NCBI GenBank assembly: GCA_021801265.1
Contig: JAJYYE010000011.1
Span: forward strand, 171,666-235,665
Origin: Pseudomonadota bacterium
GTDB taxonomy: Bacteria; Pseudomonadota; Gammaproteobacteria; Halothiobacillales; Halothiobacillaceae
DNA: 64,000 nt
Direction of reading: 5' to 3'
The notes under the pieces are model-generated. The model did not search any database. It saw only the letters and a list, made by a program, of their open reading frames with translations, and was not told where the DNA came from. A program made the position numbers and the translations under genes. Shown here piece after piece: positions 46,101-57,149 of this stretch (position 1 is its first letter; each line of letters opens with the position of its first letter).

Positions 46101-46583
46101 TTAAAGACGACCCAATGCCTGACTCAGTAATTCCTCTTCGTTCAGCGAGAGGAACTGCTCCAGATTATAGATCAGGATCAGGCCATCCTGGAGCTTGACC
46201 ATACCTTGAACATACCCAGCATTGGACAGTATATGGGCCATATCGACCTGAGCCAGGTCAGAAAACGACACAACATCGACCACGGTGTCTGCCACCAAGG
46301 CCACCGTTCGCCGCGTCGTATGCACCATGATGAGCAGGTCCGATGGAACAACATCCCTGGGCGACTGACCGAACCCGGCACGGGCGTCGATGACTGGAAC
46401 CACGATCCCCTGCACATTGATCACGCCCAGCACACGATCAGGTCCCTTGGGTAACGGCGTCACTTCAACCATAGATACGACCCGATCCACCACCGAGATG
46501 TCGAGCGCACACCGCCACGCCCCCTGTGTAAACACCAGGAGCGGTATCTGCTGACCTTGGACAATCGGTACAGCACCATTCAT
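46101..46583 (-). CDS. CheW-like coupling protein, first gene of cluster 2
   Basis: A CheW domain of about 160 residues (VFTQGAWRCALDISVVDRVVSMVEVTPLPKGPDRVLGVINVQG). The start is unsure; the ATG at 46583 is used and a GTG at 46601 is in frame, neither with a clear ribosome site. It is the promoter-proximal gene of the operon, preceded by about 800 bases without a gene on either strand. Confidence 0.9.
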   Translation of the reverse strand: MNGAVPIVQGQQIPLLVFTQGAWRCALDISVVDRVVSMVEVTPLPKGPDRVLGVINVQGIVVPVIDARAGFGQSPRDVVPSDLLIMVHTTRRTVALVADTVVDVVSFSDLAQVDMAHILSNAGYVQGMVKLQDGLILIYNLEQFLSLNEEELLSQALGRL

Positions 46584-47024
46584 GGGTTGGACAGCAAACA
46601 CATCGCAGAGTGACGCACTAACGCGAATCTGGCGGTCACAGATACCCTCCTGTGCATATATTTGGATATATGTGATGCTAGCCTGAATTTGCTGACAACG
46701 CTCACATTTATGTGCGCTGCATACTTCTCAGCAAGCAAAATCGATAACCGAATATTATTGCAAGTCAACGATAACAATACGTTGTAGCAGTCTCGACTGC
46801 AATGATCAATAAAAACCGGACAGCCTGTTAGGCAGGTTTACGAAATAGTAGTTCAAATTGGTTAGGTGCCCTAACTTCACCGCTCGAACGGATATGCCGG
46901 GTGCCATAAAAATAGAGGCATATTCAGACGATCCAAATCATTTCCTCTGGGGTTTTGGCGGTCCTGATCAGAATGAACCATCAGCCTCGTATCTGCTGTA
47001 ATGCATCATACGATAACCACTTGA

Positions 47025-47207
47025 GTGCGTGCCGCCAAGGGCGGGGCGGTGTCGGATTTTTGGATGTCGGCCGAGTTGGCTTAAGCGTTTGGCTGCCCTG
47101 TCAGCAGCATTCAGGATTGGGTGGCGGAAACGGCGGCACCTGCCGAATTATTGGCATCGACCCTGTGTAGCGCCGCGCGCGATGAATTGATCAAACATAC
47201 AAGTTAA
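47025..47207 (+). pseudogene. Possible coding remnant with internal stop
   Basis: One plus-strand frame reads VRAAKGGAVSDFWMSAELA, a TAA, then AFGCPVSSIQDWVAETAAPA and on through ELLASTLCSAARDELIKHTS and a stop. The composition is like a real C-terminal end, but there is no start or ribosome site and I do not recognise a family. Confidence 0.25.
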
Positions 47208-47240
47208 TGGAAGCCAGTACACATGGAGTGGGCTATGCCT

Positions 47241-47295
47241 GCTCAAACTGCTGACAAGGCCCCCAACTCGTGGATGCTTTGTCAGCAGTTTGAGC
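47241..47295. repeat. 17-bp perfect inverted repeat
   Basis: gctcaaactgctgacaa (47241-47257) and ttgtcagcagtttgagc (47279-47295) are exact reverse complements around a 21-base loop. No T run follows in either direction. It lies about 100 bases behind the rne stop. Confidence 0.8.
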
Positions 47296-47391
47296 GCCCC
47301 ACAAATGAATGGGGGCGTCGCTTTTGATCTGTCGCAGACCGTTTTGACACCGTCTGATTACGGTACTTTATTGAGATCAAAACGATCAAAG

Positions 47392-50300
47392 TCAGGAGGG
47401 TTTAACCACTCCGGAATCATCCGTGTGTTCAGCGGATATTTCTTGGAATGCCTCAGTCGCTGGCACTGATTCAGTGCCGACAATTCCTTCCGTTGTCAAT
47501 GGCTTTTTAAGATCATCGGCATCTTCCTGAATAGCACGCGACGGTTCAGATGGCTGTGTCGCTTCGATTGTGCCAACAATAGGTTCTTTGTTTTCAAACG
47601 GCGTATTCACCGTGAGTGGAGACGCATCAAACACCAAGGCTTCCTGCGCAGAAGGCGCAACCGGTACCACGGCACCCCGTTCGGGTATTGGCTGCGCCAC
47701 GACCGCCATATCCAGGTTTGCTATGGCTTGCAAACTACCTGAAGGCTGAGCTTCAATTTCTTCAGCCGCTTCACTGATTTCAATAGGCAACGCCATTGCC
47801 AGCTTCTCGATGGGTGCCGATAACTCATCGGGGTGGGTCATGGCCGGATCAGGGATAGTGGCCTGCTTGATGGGTAATACATCGGGTGCCGCCTGTTCCT
47901 GCAGAGCGGGTAGTGCAATTTCAGACACCGTTGATAGGGACGACATGGGCTCAGGGGTAGGCTCGATCGGATGATCAATAGCGTTTTGAACCGAATGATC
48001 CACCGTTGACAACTCGACCACGGCTAAGGACGTGTGACTGGCCTGCTCATTCCCCTCCACCGTTGCATGGGCCGGTACCACGGCCATCGATTCGCTGGCA
48101 ACAACCAGCTCAGGTGCATCCTGGAACGCCACTGCCGCCACAACAGGAGCTTGGGCCCCAGTCTGCCCGGCAAGCTGAACGGGAGCAGGCACAACGCGAT
48201 CATCACGCAACAGGTTGAGTGCAGCATTTGGCGCCAATTTTTCAGCAGGGTCTTGCTTGACCGCGACATCCAAAGGCAAGGTCTGACGATTTGCCACGGG
48301 CGCATTAAGTTGCTGCTCGACCATGGTTTGCTCAAGTGCGGCCAGTGGGCGAACAGCTGAATCTGCCGAGCGCGGCTCGCGGATTCTTGCTGGGGCAGCT
48401 TCATTCGTGGTTTTCTCCTGCGCCATCCCATCCGGCGCGCCCGAACTCAGCGTTGAGTCATCCGCCTGAATGCCGGGGTTAATCATCTGGCCTTCCGCCG
48501 ATTTTTTGCTCCGCGAGCGCCGACGACGGCTGCTGGTCCCTTCCGCCTTAACGACATCATTCGCCACATCTGCGCCCTGCATTTCATTGCGCCGAGGTTC
48601 CGTTTCAAGCGATTTAACGGGCGCTCGCGCCGCCGCATTTCGCGGTTCTTGGGTGTGTGCCGGCCGCGATTGATTATTTCGGGTTTGATTCTCCCGAGAA
48701 GAGTTTTCCCTTGAGGATCCATCCCTAGACGAGATACCACGAGACGAACTGTCTCGTGGTTGGCCATCGCGGGGAATCCGTTCGGTTGGCGTAGCTTTCG
48801 TCACGGGCACGGGAGCGTCAGCCGTTTTCGCAGAACCACCAAACAGTTGACCAATCACGCGTTTGAGCAAGTCAAGCGGCCCGTTGCCGGTCTCTGAAGT
48901 GGTGTTGACAGCGGTGGCGGGTGCGGCCGCAGGGCGCGCCGCCACTGGGTTAGATACAGGTTGCGCCGCAGGACGAGTCACAGAAACAGGCGCGCTCGGG
49001 GCGGCCGAAACCGGTGCCGGACTGCGGCGCGGCGCGCGTTCAAGTTCTGGCATCACAGCAGTCAGGGGCTCAATCAAGGCCCGCGAATTGGGGAGGGTAT
49101 CACCGATTTCAGCGCGCCGTTGGCGATCAATGCGGAAATGCGGCGTTTCCAGGTTGATATTCGGAATCATGAGCAGTTCAACATCATGATCTTGTTCAAT
49201 CACGCGCAACTGCTCTCGTTTCTCGTTTAAAAGATAGGTCGCGACATCGACCGGCAACTGCGCAATCACGCGAGCGGTTTGATCTTTCATGGCTTCGTCG
49301 ATCATTAACCGCAAAATCGATAAGGCAAGTGATTCAACCGAGCGAATATGACCTTGCCCCATGCAGCGCGGGCAAACGTGCTGCGCCGCCTCTTCAAGAG
49401 AAGCAGACAGCCTTTGACGGGACATTTCAAGTAAACCAAAACGCGAAATCCGCCCCAGTTGCACCCGCGCCCGGTCCATTTTAAGGGCATCACGCAGCCG
49501 GTTTTCGACCTCCCGCTGATGTTTGGGTTGGCCCATATCGATAAAGTCGATCACAACCAAACCGCCCAAATCCCGCAGGCGCAATTGCCGCGCAATTTCT
49601 TCAGCTGCTTCGAGGTTGGTGTGATATGCGGTATCTTCAATGTCGGCACCTTTGGTGCTGCGCCCCGAATTAATGTCCACAGAAGTTAGCGCTTCCGTCG
49701 CATCAAAAACCAACTCACCGCCGGACGGCAGGGTGACTGTGCGCTCATACGCCGATTCAATTTGTGATTCGACTTGATAGCGGGTAAACAATGGCGTCCG
49801 ATCTTGATACAAACGAATTTTGCTGGCCGCATCCGGCGACACGAGATTAATAAAATCAAGTGCCTGCTGATACATGGCGGGTTCATCAATCAACACTTCA
49901 CCAATATCGTTGCGCATATAATCGCGCAGCGCACGAATAATGAGATCGCTTTCCTGATAAATCAAAAAGGGGGCTTTGCGCGTTTCCGATTTTTTCAAAA
50001 TCGCTTCCCAAACCTGTTGCAGGTAATTGAGATCGGATTGCAATTCCGCCGGTTCACGGCCAACGCCTGCCGTACGAACAATTAAGCCCATGCCTTCTGG
50101 CACGACCAGTTCTGACAAAGCCGCTTTAATTTCAGCGCGATCATCACCCTCGATACGGCGTGATACCCCACCAGCACGGGGATTATTGGGCATTAAAACC
50201 AGATAACGGCCCGCCAGGCTCACAAATGTGGTCAGTGCGGCGCCTTTATTGCCCCGCTCTTCTTTTTCAACCTGAACAATAATTTCCTGGCCTTCTTTTA

Positions 50301-50583
50301 AAGCCGATTTGATGACCGTACGGCCTTTGTCATCCACTGCATCCGGATTGAAATACACACGGGATATTTCTTTAAAGGGTAAAAAACCGTGACGATCACC
50401 ACCATAGTTGACAAAAACCGCCTCGAGGCTGGGCTCGATTCGGGTAATTAATGCCTTGTAAACATTGGATTTTTTTTGCTCATAGCCTGGGGTTTCTATA
50501 TCGATGTCATAGAGGGTTTGACCATCGACAAGCGCCACCCGGATCTCTTCGGCATGGGTGGCATTGATTAGCATTCTTTTCAT
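47392..50583 (-). CDS. rne: Ribonuclease E
   Basis: RNase E is the main endonuclease of mRNA decay and of rRNA and tRNA processing and scaffolds the degradosome. The 1063-residue protein starts [18 protein letters not shown] as in E. coli. The S1 domain covers about 40-120; catalytic metal ligands D303 (SVDINSG) and D346 (VVIDFIDM) and zinc-link cysteines C404 and C407 (CPRCMGQG) fall at the same numbers as in E. coli. After about 520 the protein is disordered, with an Arg/Ser/Asn-rich block (about 600-700) for RNA binding and a long acidic Pro/Ala/Glu-rich tail. It is divergent from rluC. Confidence 0.97.
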   Translation of the reverse strand: MKRMLINATHAEEIRVALVDGQTLYDIDIETPGYEQKKSNVYKALITRIEPSLEAVFVNYGGDRHGFLPFKEISRVYFNPDAVDDKGRTVIKSALKEGQEIIVQVEKEERGNKGAALTTFVSLAGRYLVLMPNNPRAGGVSRRIEGDDRAEIKAALSELVVPEGMGLIVRTAGVGREPAELQSDLNYLQQVWEAILKKSETRKAPFLIYQESDLIIRALRDYMRNDIGEVLIDEPAMYQQALDFINLVSPDAASKIRLYQDRTPLFTRYQVESQIESAYERTVTLPSGGELVFDATEALTSVDINSGRSTKGADIEDTAYHTNLEAAEEIARQLRLRDLGGLVVIDFIDMGQPKHQREVENRLRDALKMDRARVQLGRISRFGLLEMSRQRLSASLEEAAQHVCPRCMGQGHIRSVESLALSILRLMIDEAMKDQTARVIAQLPVDVATYLLNEKREQLRVIEQDHDVELLMIPNINLETPHFRIDRQRRAEIGDTLPNSRALIEPLTAVMPELERAPRRSPAPVSAAPSAPVSVTRPAAQPVSNPVAARPAAAPATAVNTTSETGNGPLDLLKRVIGQLFGGSAKTADAPVPVTKATPTERIPRDGQPRDSSSRGISSRDGSSRENSSRENQTRNNQSRPAHTQEPRNAAARAPVKSLETEPRRNEMQGADVANDVVKAEGTSSRRRRSRSKKSAEGQMINPGIQADDSTLSSGAPDGMAQEKTTNEAAPARIREPRSADSAVRPLAALEQTMVEQQLNAPVANRQTLPLDVAVKQDPAEKLAPNAALNLLRDDRVVPAPVQLAGQTGAQAPVVAAVAFQDAPELVVASESMAVVPAHATVEGNEQASHTSLAVVELSTVDHSVQNAIDHPIEPTPEPMSSLSTVSEIALPALQEQAAPDVLPIKQATIPDPAMTHPDELSAPIEKLAMALPIEISEAAEEIEAQPSGSLQAIANLDMAVVAQPIPERGAVVPVAPSAQEALVFDASPLTVNTPFENKEPIVGTIEATQPSEPSRAIQEDADDLKKPLTTEGIVGTESVPATEAFQEISAEHTDDSGVVKPS

Positions 50584-51205
50584 GTGTTAATTCTCGGACA
50601 AGGCAAAACCCGCGCAAGACTACTGCCTGCGTCCTATGAGGTTTTTTCGGGGATGCCGTAAGGGGGAGGAAAGATTGATGCGTCTTCGACTGCAGGTTCA
50701 CTCGCACCGGATACGTGATCCGCTTCGATAATTGACGCTTGACGGGCACTAAAGCCAGTGCAGCGGCAGAAACCAAAGCGTAACGGATTGTTGCACCGCG
50801 TAAACGCGGCACAAAATCGGGGAATAAAACCAGTGTCACCAGCCAAATTAGGCGCATAAATCCTTAAGAAATTTTTGTTGGAACGCTTTAATAAAGCGTT
50901 CACTGAAAATATTAATCAGCGTCATTTCGATCAGGAAACCCATGGAATTTGAGCCAATCTCCCAGTTCAACCCAGTATTTCCATCACAACCCAAGAACTT
51001 AACCGTATCCTGGGAAGAATCACTCTGATTTGCGCGAAGTTGCTCACCTCAAAAAATTCGCTCATGGAATTGACTCCACACCGTTAAACCGAATTTTTCA
51101 TCTGACACAACCATTCAGGCGACCATGATTGTAACACAGTTTAAACGCATGAAAGCATCACGCGCACCCACGCGAACTCATGGGAAATACGTCATAATGC
51201 CGCCC
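50584..51205. other. Divergent promoter region and rne leader
   Basis: About 620 bases between rne and rluC. In other gammaproteobacteria rne has a long structured leader used for autoregulation; the length here would allow one, but I see no hairpin I can match to the known element. Minus-strand frames here have no ribosome sites. rluC starts are placed near its right end. Confidence 0.45.
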
Positions 51206-52225
51206 ATGAACACACACAAACCTCAAGACCATACCCTCGTGCACGCCGTTCGCCGCGTGATTGTTGACGCCCACTATGCCGGGCAGCGGGTGGATAACTT
51301 TCTTCTACGCGAATTGGGCGCCACCCATGGCGAAGTGCCACGTTCGTTTATTTACCGCATTCTGCGTACCGGGGAAGTTCGGGTGAATAGCGGCCGGGTC
51401 AAGCCCACCACGCGCTTGGTTGCGGGGGATGAAATTCGCATCCCCCCCATCAAACTGCAGGTTGCATCCGTCCATGGTTCACCCGATGCCATTTCACCTG
51501 CCTGGCTGGCGCGTGCCCCGGATCTCATCGTGTATGAAGATGACAGTATTTTGGCGGTAAATAAGCCCGCAGGCTTGGCCGTCCACGGGGGCTCAAGTAT
51601 TCCCTTCGGATTGATTGAGTTGATGCGCCAATACACCGAACTGGGTGAGCGCCTTGAACTCGCGCATCGGATTGATCGGGACACCAGCGGCTTGGTTGTG
51701 TTGGCCAAAACCCGAGCGGCTTTGCAATCGCTGCAAATGCAATTTCGCCCCGAAGGCCATGCAACCAAAACTTATCTGGCCATTGTGCATGGGCATTGGC
51801 CCAAGCATTTATCCCGCGTGGATGATCCGCTGCAAAAATGGCAGGGCGAAGGCGAAGCCCATCGGGTAGAAGTCGATCCCAATGGCAAAATAGCGATCAC
51901 TCATTTTGCAATTCTCGCGGCCAATCAGCATGCCAGCTTATTGCAAGCGCGGCTGGAAACGGGACGCACGCACCAAATTCGCGTCCACGCCGCGCATGTC
52001 GGTTACCCGATTGTCGGTGATGAGAAATATGGCCAGCGAGAGTTGGATAAACGCCTCTTGCCGCAAACCGCCCGTCGCCCGCCGTTACTGTTGCACGCCT
52101 ATCGCTTGGCGATTATGCATCCGCAAACGAATGAACCACTGTCGCTCTCTGCACCGATACCGACACCGTGGCGACCCATCACGCAATTACTCAATTTAAC
52201 CTTGCCCAATGGAACCAATCTTTAA
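51206..52225 (+). CDS. rluC: Ribosomal large subunit pseudouridine synthase C
   Basis: RluC makes pseudouridine at positions 955, 2504 and 2580 (E. coli numbering) of 23S rRNA. The protein has an N-terminal S4 domain (RSFIYRILRTGEVRVNSGRV) and the catalytic motif HRIDRDTSGLVVLAKT with the essential Asp, then GRTHQIRVHAAHVGYPIVGDEKYG. The start is uncertain: the frame opens at 51125, with ATGs at 51197 and 51206. I use 51206 because it gives an N-terminus close to family length; ribosome sites are weak. The rne/rluC divergence and the HAD and S49 genes behind it match Pseudomonas. Confidence 0.93.
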   Translation: MNTHKPQDHTLVHAVRRVIVDAHYAGQRVDNFLLRELGATHGEVPRSFIYRILRTGEVRVNSGRVKPTTRLVAGDEIRIPPIKLQVASVHGSPDAISPAWLARAPDLIVYEDDSILAVNKPAGLAVHGGSSIPFGLIELMRQYTELGERLELAHRIDRDTSGLVVLAKTRAALQSLQMQFRPEGHATKTYLAIVHGHWPKHLSRVDDPLQKWQGEGEAHRVEVDPNGKIAITHFAILAANQHASLLQARLETGRTHQIRVHAAHVGYPIVGDEKYGQRELDKRLLPQTARRPPLLLHAYRLAIMHPQTNEPLSLSAPIPTPWRPITQLLNLTLPNGTNL

Positions 52226-52947
52226 TGAGTGATGCGTGCATATCTTCAGTCAATCGTACAATTTATGTCGATCTACCCGCGCCAGAGCTCATTATTTTTG
52301 ATTGGGACGGTACGCTGGTCCAGTCAACCGGCCATATTGTTCGCTGCTTTGAACGGGCCATCGCTCAGCAGGGTCTGACGCCCCTACCGGCTCATGAAAT
52401 TCAAGGCATTATTGGTTTGGGCCTGCTTGAAGCCTGCCAATGCTTGTTTCCAGATCTCGACCTGCATCAAGCGGACTCCTTGGCAAAGACCTATCGTGAA
52501 ATTTATTTTACGCGCACCGAGCGCCTCGCCCCGTATCACGGCGCAGAAGCCGTTTTGAGCCATTTGCGTGAAGCAGGCTGTTGGCTCGCCGTCGCGACAG
52601 GTAAATCCAATCGGGGGCTCAACGAGGCCCTGGAGGAAACAGGTTTGAGACACTACTTTCTCGGTACTCGCACGGCGGAACAAACGGCATCCAAGCCCTC
52701 CCCCAAAATGTTGATGGAGTTATTGGATGAATTTGGCTTGGTGCCGGGACAAGCCTGGATGATTGGCGACACCGACTTTGATCTTCACATGGCGCACAAT
52801 GCCGGCTGCATCCCCATCGCCATCAGCCATGGTGCGCATAATTATGAGCGGTTGTTGGCAGCAAAACCTGCCATCATCATTGACGATTTACCGAGCCTGC
52901 TCCCCCTATACCACGATGCCAACGCCAAACGAGATGAATTCAAATGA
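52225..52947 (+). CDS. HAD-superfamily hydrolase, phosphoglycolate phosphatase-like
   Basis: A 240-residue HAD phosphatase: nucleophile motif IIFDWDGTLV, motif II in VATGKSNRG, the Lys in SKPSPKML, and the acid pair GDTDFDLHMA. The helical cap is of the Gph type. Relatives next to rluC are usually annotated as phosphoglycolate phosphatase-like; the real substrate is not known. The ATG overlaps the rluC stop by one base (TAATG) and the gene overlaps the S49 peptidase gene by four bases. Confidence 0.9.
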   Translation: MSDACISSVNRTIYVDLPAPELIIFDWDGTLVQSTGHIVRCFERAIAQQGLTPLPAHEIQGIIGLGLLEACQCLFPDLDLHQADSLAKTYREIYFTRTERLAPYHGAEAVLSHLREAGCWLAVATGKSNRGLNEALEETGLRHYFLGTRTAEQTASKPSPKMLMELLDEFGLVPGQAWMIGDTDFDLHMAHNAGCIPIAISHGAHNYERLLAAKPAIIIDDLPSLLPLYHDANAKRDEFK

Positions 52948-54002
52948 CAGCACCTCAGCTTCCGAATGATGATCTGCGAATCGAACCGAATCTTGACTCG
53001 ACAAATTCCGCTGCATCGCCCAAAAACCGGACCAAGAGCGATGATTCCCATCCCGATAGCTGGGCGCGCGATGCCCTGATTGATCTGGCTCGTCAAGGGT
53101 TAATCGAGCAGCGACGTGCCCGTCGCTGGCGGCTGTTTTTTCGGCTTATCAGTTTTGCCCTCGTCCTATGGATTTTCGCCTGGATCGCGTTGAAAGGTGA
53201 TTTCAATGACGCCAAATCACTCTCGTTAAGCCACCCAACCGCAGCAATTATTGATGTGAGCGGCGTGATTGCCACCGGGCAGGATGCTTCAGCCGATGAA
53301 ATTATCCCCGTGCTTGAACGCGCCTTCAAAGCCCCGCAAATTAAAGGCATTGTGCTGCGGATGAATACCCCCGGCGGTAGCCCAGTGCAATCGGGGGAAA
53401 TTTATGACGCCATTGTGCGCCTGCGCAAAGAATACCCGGCCAAACCCATCTATGCGGTGGTCGAAGACATCTGCGCTTCAGGCGGATACTACATCGCTGC
53501 GGCCACTGACAAGATCTATGCCAATCAGGCCTCATTGGTGGGTTCAATTGGTGTACGCATGGATGGCTTTGGTTTTGTCGATGCCATGCAAAAGTTGGGG
53601 ATTCAAAGTCGCTTGCTTACCTCCGGCGCCAATAAGGCCATGCTCGACCCCTTCACGCCAGAAAATCCCACCCAGGTACAATATATGCAGGACCTGCTCG
53701 ATCAGGTCCATCAACAGTTTATTGACGCAGTTAAAAAAGGCCGTGGTGATCGGCTCGCCAGTGACCCGAACCTGTTTTCCGGCTTAATTTATACCGGTAC
53801 GCGGGCTGCCCAAAATGGCTTGATCGATGGATTAGGCACGGTGCGCAGTGTGGTACGCGATCAACTCCATCTGGAACATGAAATTAATTTAACCCCCAAT
53901 AAATCCCCGTTTGAGGAACTCCTGGGCAAGACATCAACCCAAATCAGCCAATCGTTAACCAGTCTTTGGTCCGATAACCTCGGCCCCAGACTTCTACCCT
54001 AA
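52944..54002 (+). CDS. S49 family signal peptide peptidase (SppA-like)
   Basis: A 352-residue membrane-anchored serine protease of the short SppA type. An N-terminal cytoplasmic part is followed by one membrane helix (about 62-82) and a crotonase-like protease domain: [42 protein letters not shown] with the Ser, and [11 protein letters not shown] with the general-base Lys. It degrades cleaved signal peptides in the inner membrane. It is cotranscribed with rluC and the HAD gene. Confidence 0.92.
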   Translation: MTAPQLPNDDLRIEPNLDSTNSAASPKNRTKSDDSHPDSWARDALIDLARQGLIEQRRARRWRLFFRLISFALVLWIFAWIALKGDFNDAKSLSLSHPTAAIIDVSGVIATGQDASADEIIPVLERAFKAPQIKGIVLRMNTPGGSPVQSGEIYDAIVRLRKEYPAKPIYAVVEDICASGGYYIAAATDKIYANQASLVGSIGVRMDGFGFVDAMQKLGIQSRLLTSGANKAMLDPFTPENPTQVQYMQDLLDQVHQQFIDAVKKGRGDRLASDPNLFSGLIYTGTRAAQNGLIDGLGTVRSVVRDQLHLEHEINLTPNKSPFEELLGKTSTQISQSLTSLWSDNLGPRLLP

Positions 54003-54022
54003 AATTAAGCGATATTTGTCCC

Positions 54023-54334
54023 ATGGTCGATCAAATTACCCACATTGAGAACCAAACAGAAACCGTTGCCCACATCGGAGAACCACCGATGTATCACGTG
54101 ATTCTGCTGAATGACGACTTCACCCCCATGGATTTTGTGGTGCGCGTCTTGGTGGAACTCTTTTATTTATCGACCGAACAGGCTGAACGCGTTATGTTAG
54201 AAGTCCATCATAAGGGACGCGGGTTGTGCGGTATTTTCACCCGAGAAATTGCCGAAACCCGAGTGGCGCAGGTCAATCAAGTGGCGCGCCAAAACGAACA
54301 TCCTTTATTGTGCGTGATGGAACCTGCGCCCTGA
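54023..54334 (+). CDS. clpS: ClpS, N-end rule adaptor of ClpA
   Basis: ClpS delivers proteins with destabilising N-terminal residues to ClpAP. The 103 residues have the core [24 protein letters not shown] and the [21 protein letters not shown] segment with the binding-pocket Asp and His residues. It ends 45 bp before the ClpA start, the usual arrangement. Confidence 0.97.
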   Translation: MVDQITHIENQTETVAHIGEPPMYHVILLNDDFTPMDFVVRVLVELFYLSTEQAERVMLEVHHKGRGLCGIFTREIAETRVAQVNQVARQNEHPLLCVMEPAP

Positions 54335-54379
54335 AGATCAGTGACGCAACCGTTATCCGAGTTATCCAAGGAGCTCCGA

Positions 54380-56668
54380 GTGTTAAGCAAAGCCTTAGAA
54401 ACCACCATCAGCCGTGTATTCGACCGGGCACGTCGACAGCGTTATGAGTTTGTCACGCTCGAAGCACTTACCCACACCCTGCTCGAGGATCCGGATGCCC
54501 GTGCCGTTTTGGAGGGCTGTAATGCCAACATGTCGCAACTTGCGGTCGATTTAGAAAACCATATTCGCCACACCACGCCCCGCATTCCCGAGAACGATGG
54601 CAGAGAAACTCAGCCCACCCTAGGGTTTCAGCGGGTGCTGCAACGCGCAGTGATGCAAGTGCAATCAGCGCAGCGTACTGAGGTGACGGGGGCTCATGTA
54701 CTGGCCGCTTTATTTGCCGAACAAGATTCACATACCGTACATTTACTCCATAAAGCCGGTGTCACGCGTTTGGATGTGATTAATTTCATCGCCCACGGCA
54801 TGGCGCAAGATACGTCCGGCGTCGGCGAAACAACCCCCGACAAAGATCGTGAAAAAGAACGGGAAAAGTCTGAAGTACCCGATGAAAACAGCTTTGAAAA
54901 CTTCGTCGTCAACTTAAATCAACTTGCCCGTGAAGGCAAAATTGATCCGCTCATTGGGCGTAGTCTTGAAATTGAACGCGTGCAGCAAATTCTTTGCCGC
55001 CGCCGTAAAAACAACCCCTTGCTGGTTGGCGAAGCGGGCGTGGGCAAAACCGCGATCGCCGAAGGCTTGGCGCGCAAAATTATCGAAGGCGATGTACCTG
55101 CCACACTACAGGATGCAGTTGTTTATTCACTGGATCTAGGCTCACTCGTTGCGGGAACCAAATATCGTGGCGATTTTGAAAAGCGCCTGAAGGTGGTCTT
55201 AAAGCGAATCAAATCCTTGCCCCATGCCATTTTGTTTATTGATGAAATTCACACGCTCATCGGCGCAGGCTCAGCTTCTGGCGGTTCAATGGATGCGTCA
55301 AATCTCATCAAACCCGCCCTTGCCAATGGTGATTTACGTTGCATCGGTTCCACGACACATCAGGAATACCGGGCCATTTTTGAAAAAGACGCGGCCCTTA
55401 CCCGTCGCTTCCAGAAAGTAGATATCCCAGAGCCCAGTGAACACGAGGCTATCGCCATTTTACACGGTCTGCGCACTGGCTATGAGCAACATCATGGTGT
55501 GGAATATTCCGATGAAGCACTAGAGGCTGCGGTGCGTTTATCCAGTCGGCATATTTCGGATCGGCATCTGCCCGACAAGGCCATTGATGTGATTGATGAA
55601 GCCGGCGCGCAGTACCGGCTTACCCTGCCCTTACCCGCAAGCAATCGGATAGTGGCTGCCGATATTGAGCGTGTTGTCGCTAAAATCGCGCGCATTCCCG
55701 AGCGCAGCGTGTCCACCTCCGATCTGGAGGTGTTACGTCACCTGGATCGCAATTTAAATCGCGTCGTATTTGGTCAGGAAGAGGCCATTGAACAGATCAC
55801 CACGGCTATTCGCCTTGCCCGCTCCGGCCTGCGCGCAGCAGATAAACCCATCGGCTCGTATTTATTTGCCGGCCCTACCGGTGTGGGCAAAACTGAAGTC
55901 AGTAAACAGCTGGCTCGATTGCTGGGTATTCAACTCGTGCGATTTGATATGTCGGAGTATATGGAGCGACACAGTATCTCTCGACTGATTGGCGCACCGC
56001 CGGGCTATGTCGGCTTTGATGAAGGCGGCTTGCTGACCGAAGCCATCAACAAAACCCCGCACGCAGTTTTACTCTTGGATGAAATTGAAAAAGCGCACCC
56101 GGATGTATTCAATATACTGCTGCAAGTCATGGATAACGGCATGCTGACGGATACCAACGGGCGGCAGGTCGATTTCCGGCATGTCATTCTCATCATGACA
56201 TCCAACATCGGCGCGGAAATTTTAGCGCGTAATAGCATGGGGTTCGTCGCACAAGATCACAGCCCAGATGGCATGGATGCGATTAAACGCGGGTTCACCC
56301 CCGAGTTCCGCAATCGCCTGGATGCCATTATTCAATTTAAATCGCTTGCGCCACGGCAGATTGCCAATGTAGTGGACAAACTCTTACTCGAACTTGAACA
56401 GCAGCTAGAGGAGAAAAAGGTACACATGGTAATCGACGACGAAGTGCGTGAATGGCTCGGCAAAGAAGGCTACGATGAGATACTGGGTGCTCGACCCATG
56501 GCGCGCTTGATCCAAGAAAAAATCAAACGCCCCCTGGCTGAAGAGTTGTTATTCGGCGCACTGGCCGAACACGGGGGAACGATTCGTTTTTCCTTGGATG
56601 AATCAGGCAAACCTGCCCTGTCCATTTGTGCCCATGAAGAGCCACAAGTCGAAACCTCACCCAGCTAA
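54380..56668 (+). CDS. clpA: ATP-dependent Clp protease ATP-binding subunit ClpA
   Basis: ClpA is the unfoldase ring for ClpP. From the GTG at 54380 (AAGGAG six bases upstream) the protein has 762 residues and starts [20 protein letters not shown] like other ClpA proteins; the frame extends to 54341 but without support. N domain 1-140, a charged linker (about 150-170), D1 with Walker [10 protein letters not shown] (217-225), D2 with GPTGVGKTE, and the ClpP-binding loop region. It may also degrade tmRNA-tagged proteins. Confidence 0.97.
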   Translation: MLSKALETTISRVFDRARRQRYEFVTLEALTHTLLEDPDARAVLEGCNANMSQLAVDLENHIRHTTPRIPENDGRETQPTLGFQRVLQRAVMQVQSAQRTEVTGAHVLAALFAEQDSHTVHLLHKAGVTRLDVINFIAHGMAQDTSGVGETTPDKDREKEREKSEVPDENSFENFVVNLNQLAREGKIDPLIGRSLEIERVQQILCRRRKNNPLLVGEAGVGKTAIAEGLARKIIEGDVPATLQDAVVYSLDLGSLVAGTKYRGDFEKRLKVVLKRIKSLPHAILFIDEIHTLIGAGSASGGSMDASNLIKPALANGDLRCIGSTTHQEYRAIFEKDAALTRRFQKVDIPEPSEHEAIAILHGLRTGYEQHHGVEYSDEALEAAVRLSSRHISDRHLPDKAIDVIDEAGAQYRLTLPLPASNRIVAADIERVVAKIARIPERSVSTSDLEVLRHLDRNLNRVVFGQEEAIEQITTAIRLARSGLRAADKPIGSYLFAGPTGVGKTEVSKQLARLLGIQLVRFDMSEYMERHSISRLIGAPPGYVGFDEGGLLTEAINKTPHAVLLLDEIEKAHPDVFNILLQVMDNGMLTDTNGRQVDFRHVILIMTSNIGAEILARNSMGFVAQDHSPDGMDAIKRGFTPEFRNRLDAIIQFKSLAPRQIANVVDKLLLELEQQLEEKKVHMVIDDEVREWLGKEGYDEILGARPMARLIQEKIKRPLAEELLFGALAEHGGTIRFSLDESGKPALSICAHEEPQVETSPS

Positions 56669-56677
56669 AATAAACCC

Positions 56678-56704
56678 CCGGCTGCATCAGGAAAGATGCG
56701 CCGG
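56678..56704 (+). terminator. Possible terminator hairpin behind clpA
   Basis: ccggctgcatc and gatgcgccgg pair with one bulged base, ten bases after the clpA stop. No clear T run follows, so support is moderate. Confidence 0.4.
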
Positions 56705-56784
56705 CGCCTAAATTTAATCTTAATCGGTGCAGGGAAACACAACTGGGTATTCAAGCGGCTGACGCTTAAACCGATGCGGGACGC

Positions 56785-57003
56785 TCACCGGGCACGGAAA
56801 GAAATGCGGCCCTTAGTCAGATCATAAGGGGTCAATTGCACGGTAACTTTATCACCCGTCAAAATACGGATGTAGTTCTTACGCATCCGGCCAGAGATGT
56901 GGGCGGTTACAATATGCCCATTCTCTAACTCAACGCGGAACATCGTGTTGGGCAAGGTGTCTACAACAGTACCTTGCATTTCAATGTAATCTTCTTTTGC
57001 CAT
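56785..57003 (-). CDS. infA: Translation initiation factor IF-1
   Basis: IF-1 occupies the ribosomal A site during initiation. The 72-residue protein is a complete S1-like OB fold ([45 protein letters not shown]), almost invariant in length and sequence. It is convergent with clpA. The clpS-clpA-infA neighbourhood is typical of gammaproteobacteria. Confidence 0.98.
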   Translation of the reverse strand: MAKEDYIEMQGTVVDTLPNTMFRVELENGHIVTAHISGRMRKNYIRILTGDKVTVQLTPYDLTKGRISFRAR

Positions 57004-57149
57004 AAATCCAGCATGCTTTAAATTGGGTGCAAATTATCAATCAAAAAGCCACCTGCGCCAAGCATTCATTTTAATTTGCCCGACCAGCCCGTTAAAATGA
57101 TCCCAACATTCACTCAAAATACCCCTTTCAGAAAATTTTAAGGAAAAAC

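Larger units (their letters stand above)
46584..47391. other. Long intergenic region between the Wsp-like operon and rne
   Basis: About 800 bases without an intact gene. It should contain the promoter of the chemosensory operon (AT-rich near 46640-46780) and the 3' end of rne. It holds a strong 17-bp inverted repeat (47241-47295), a second hairpin just to its right (gcgcccc and gggggcg around 47294-47317) and a possible coding remnant (47025-47207). Confidence 0.5.

Noticed and set aside
35324..46831. Imperfect 14-base direct repeat (cgacaggctgctag near 35324 and ggacagcctgttag near 46818) flanking the chemosensory operon
   Set aside because: Only 11 of 14 bases agree; such a match between two intergenic regions can easily arise by chance, so it is not claimed as an attachment site.
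50507..50903. Minus-strand frames in front of rne
   Set aside because: They overlap the rne start or its likely leader, have no ribosome site and very skewed composition.
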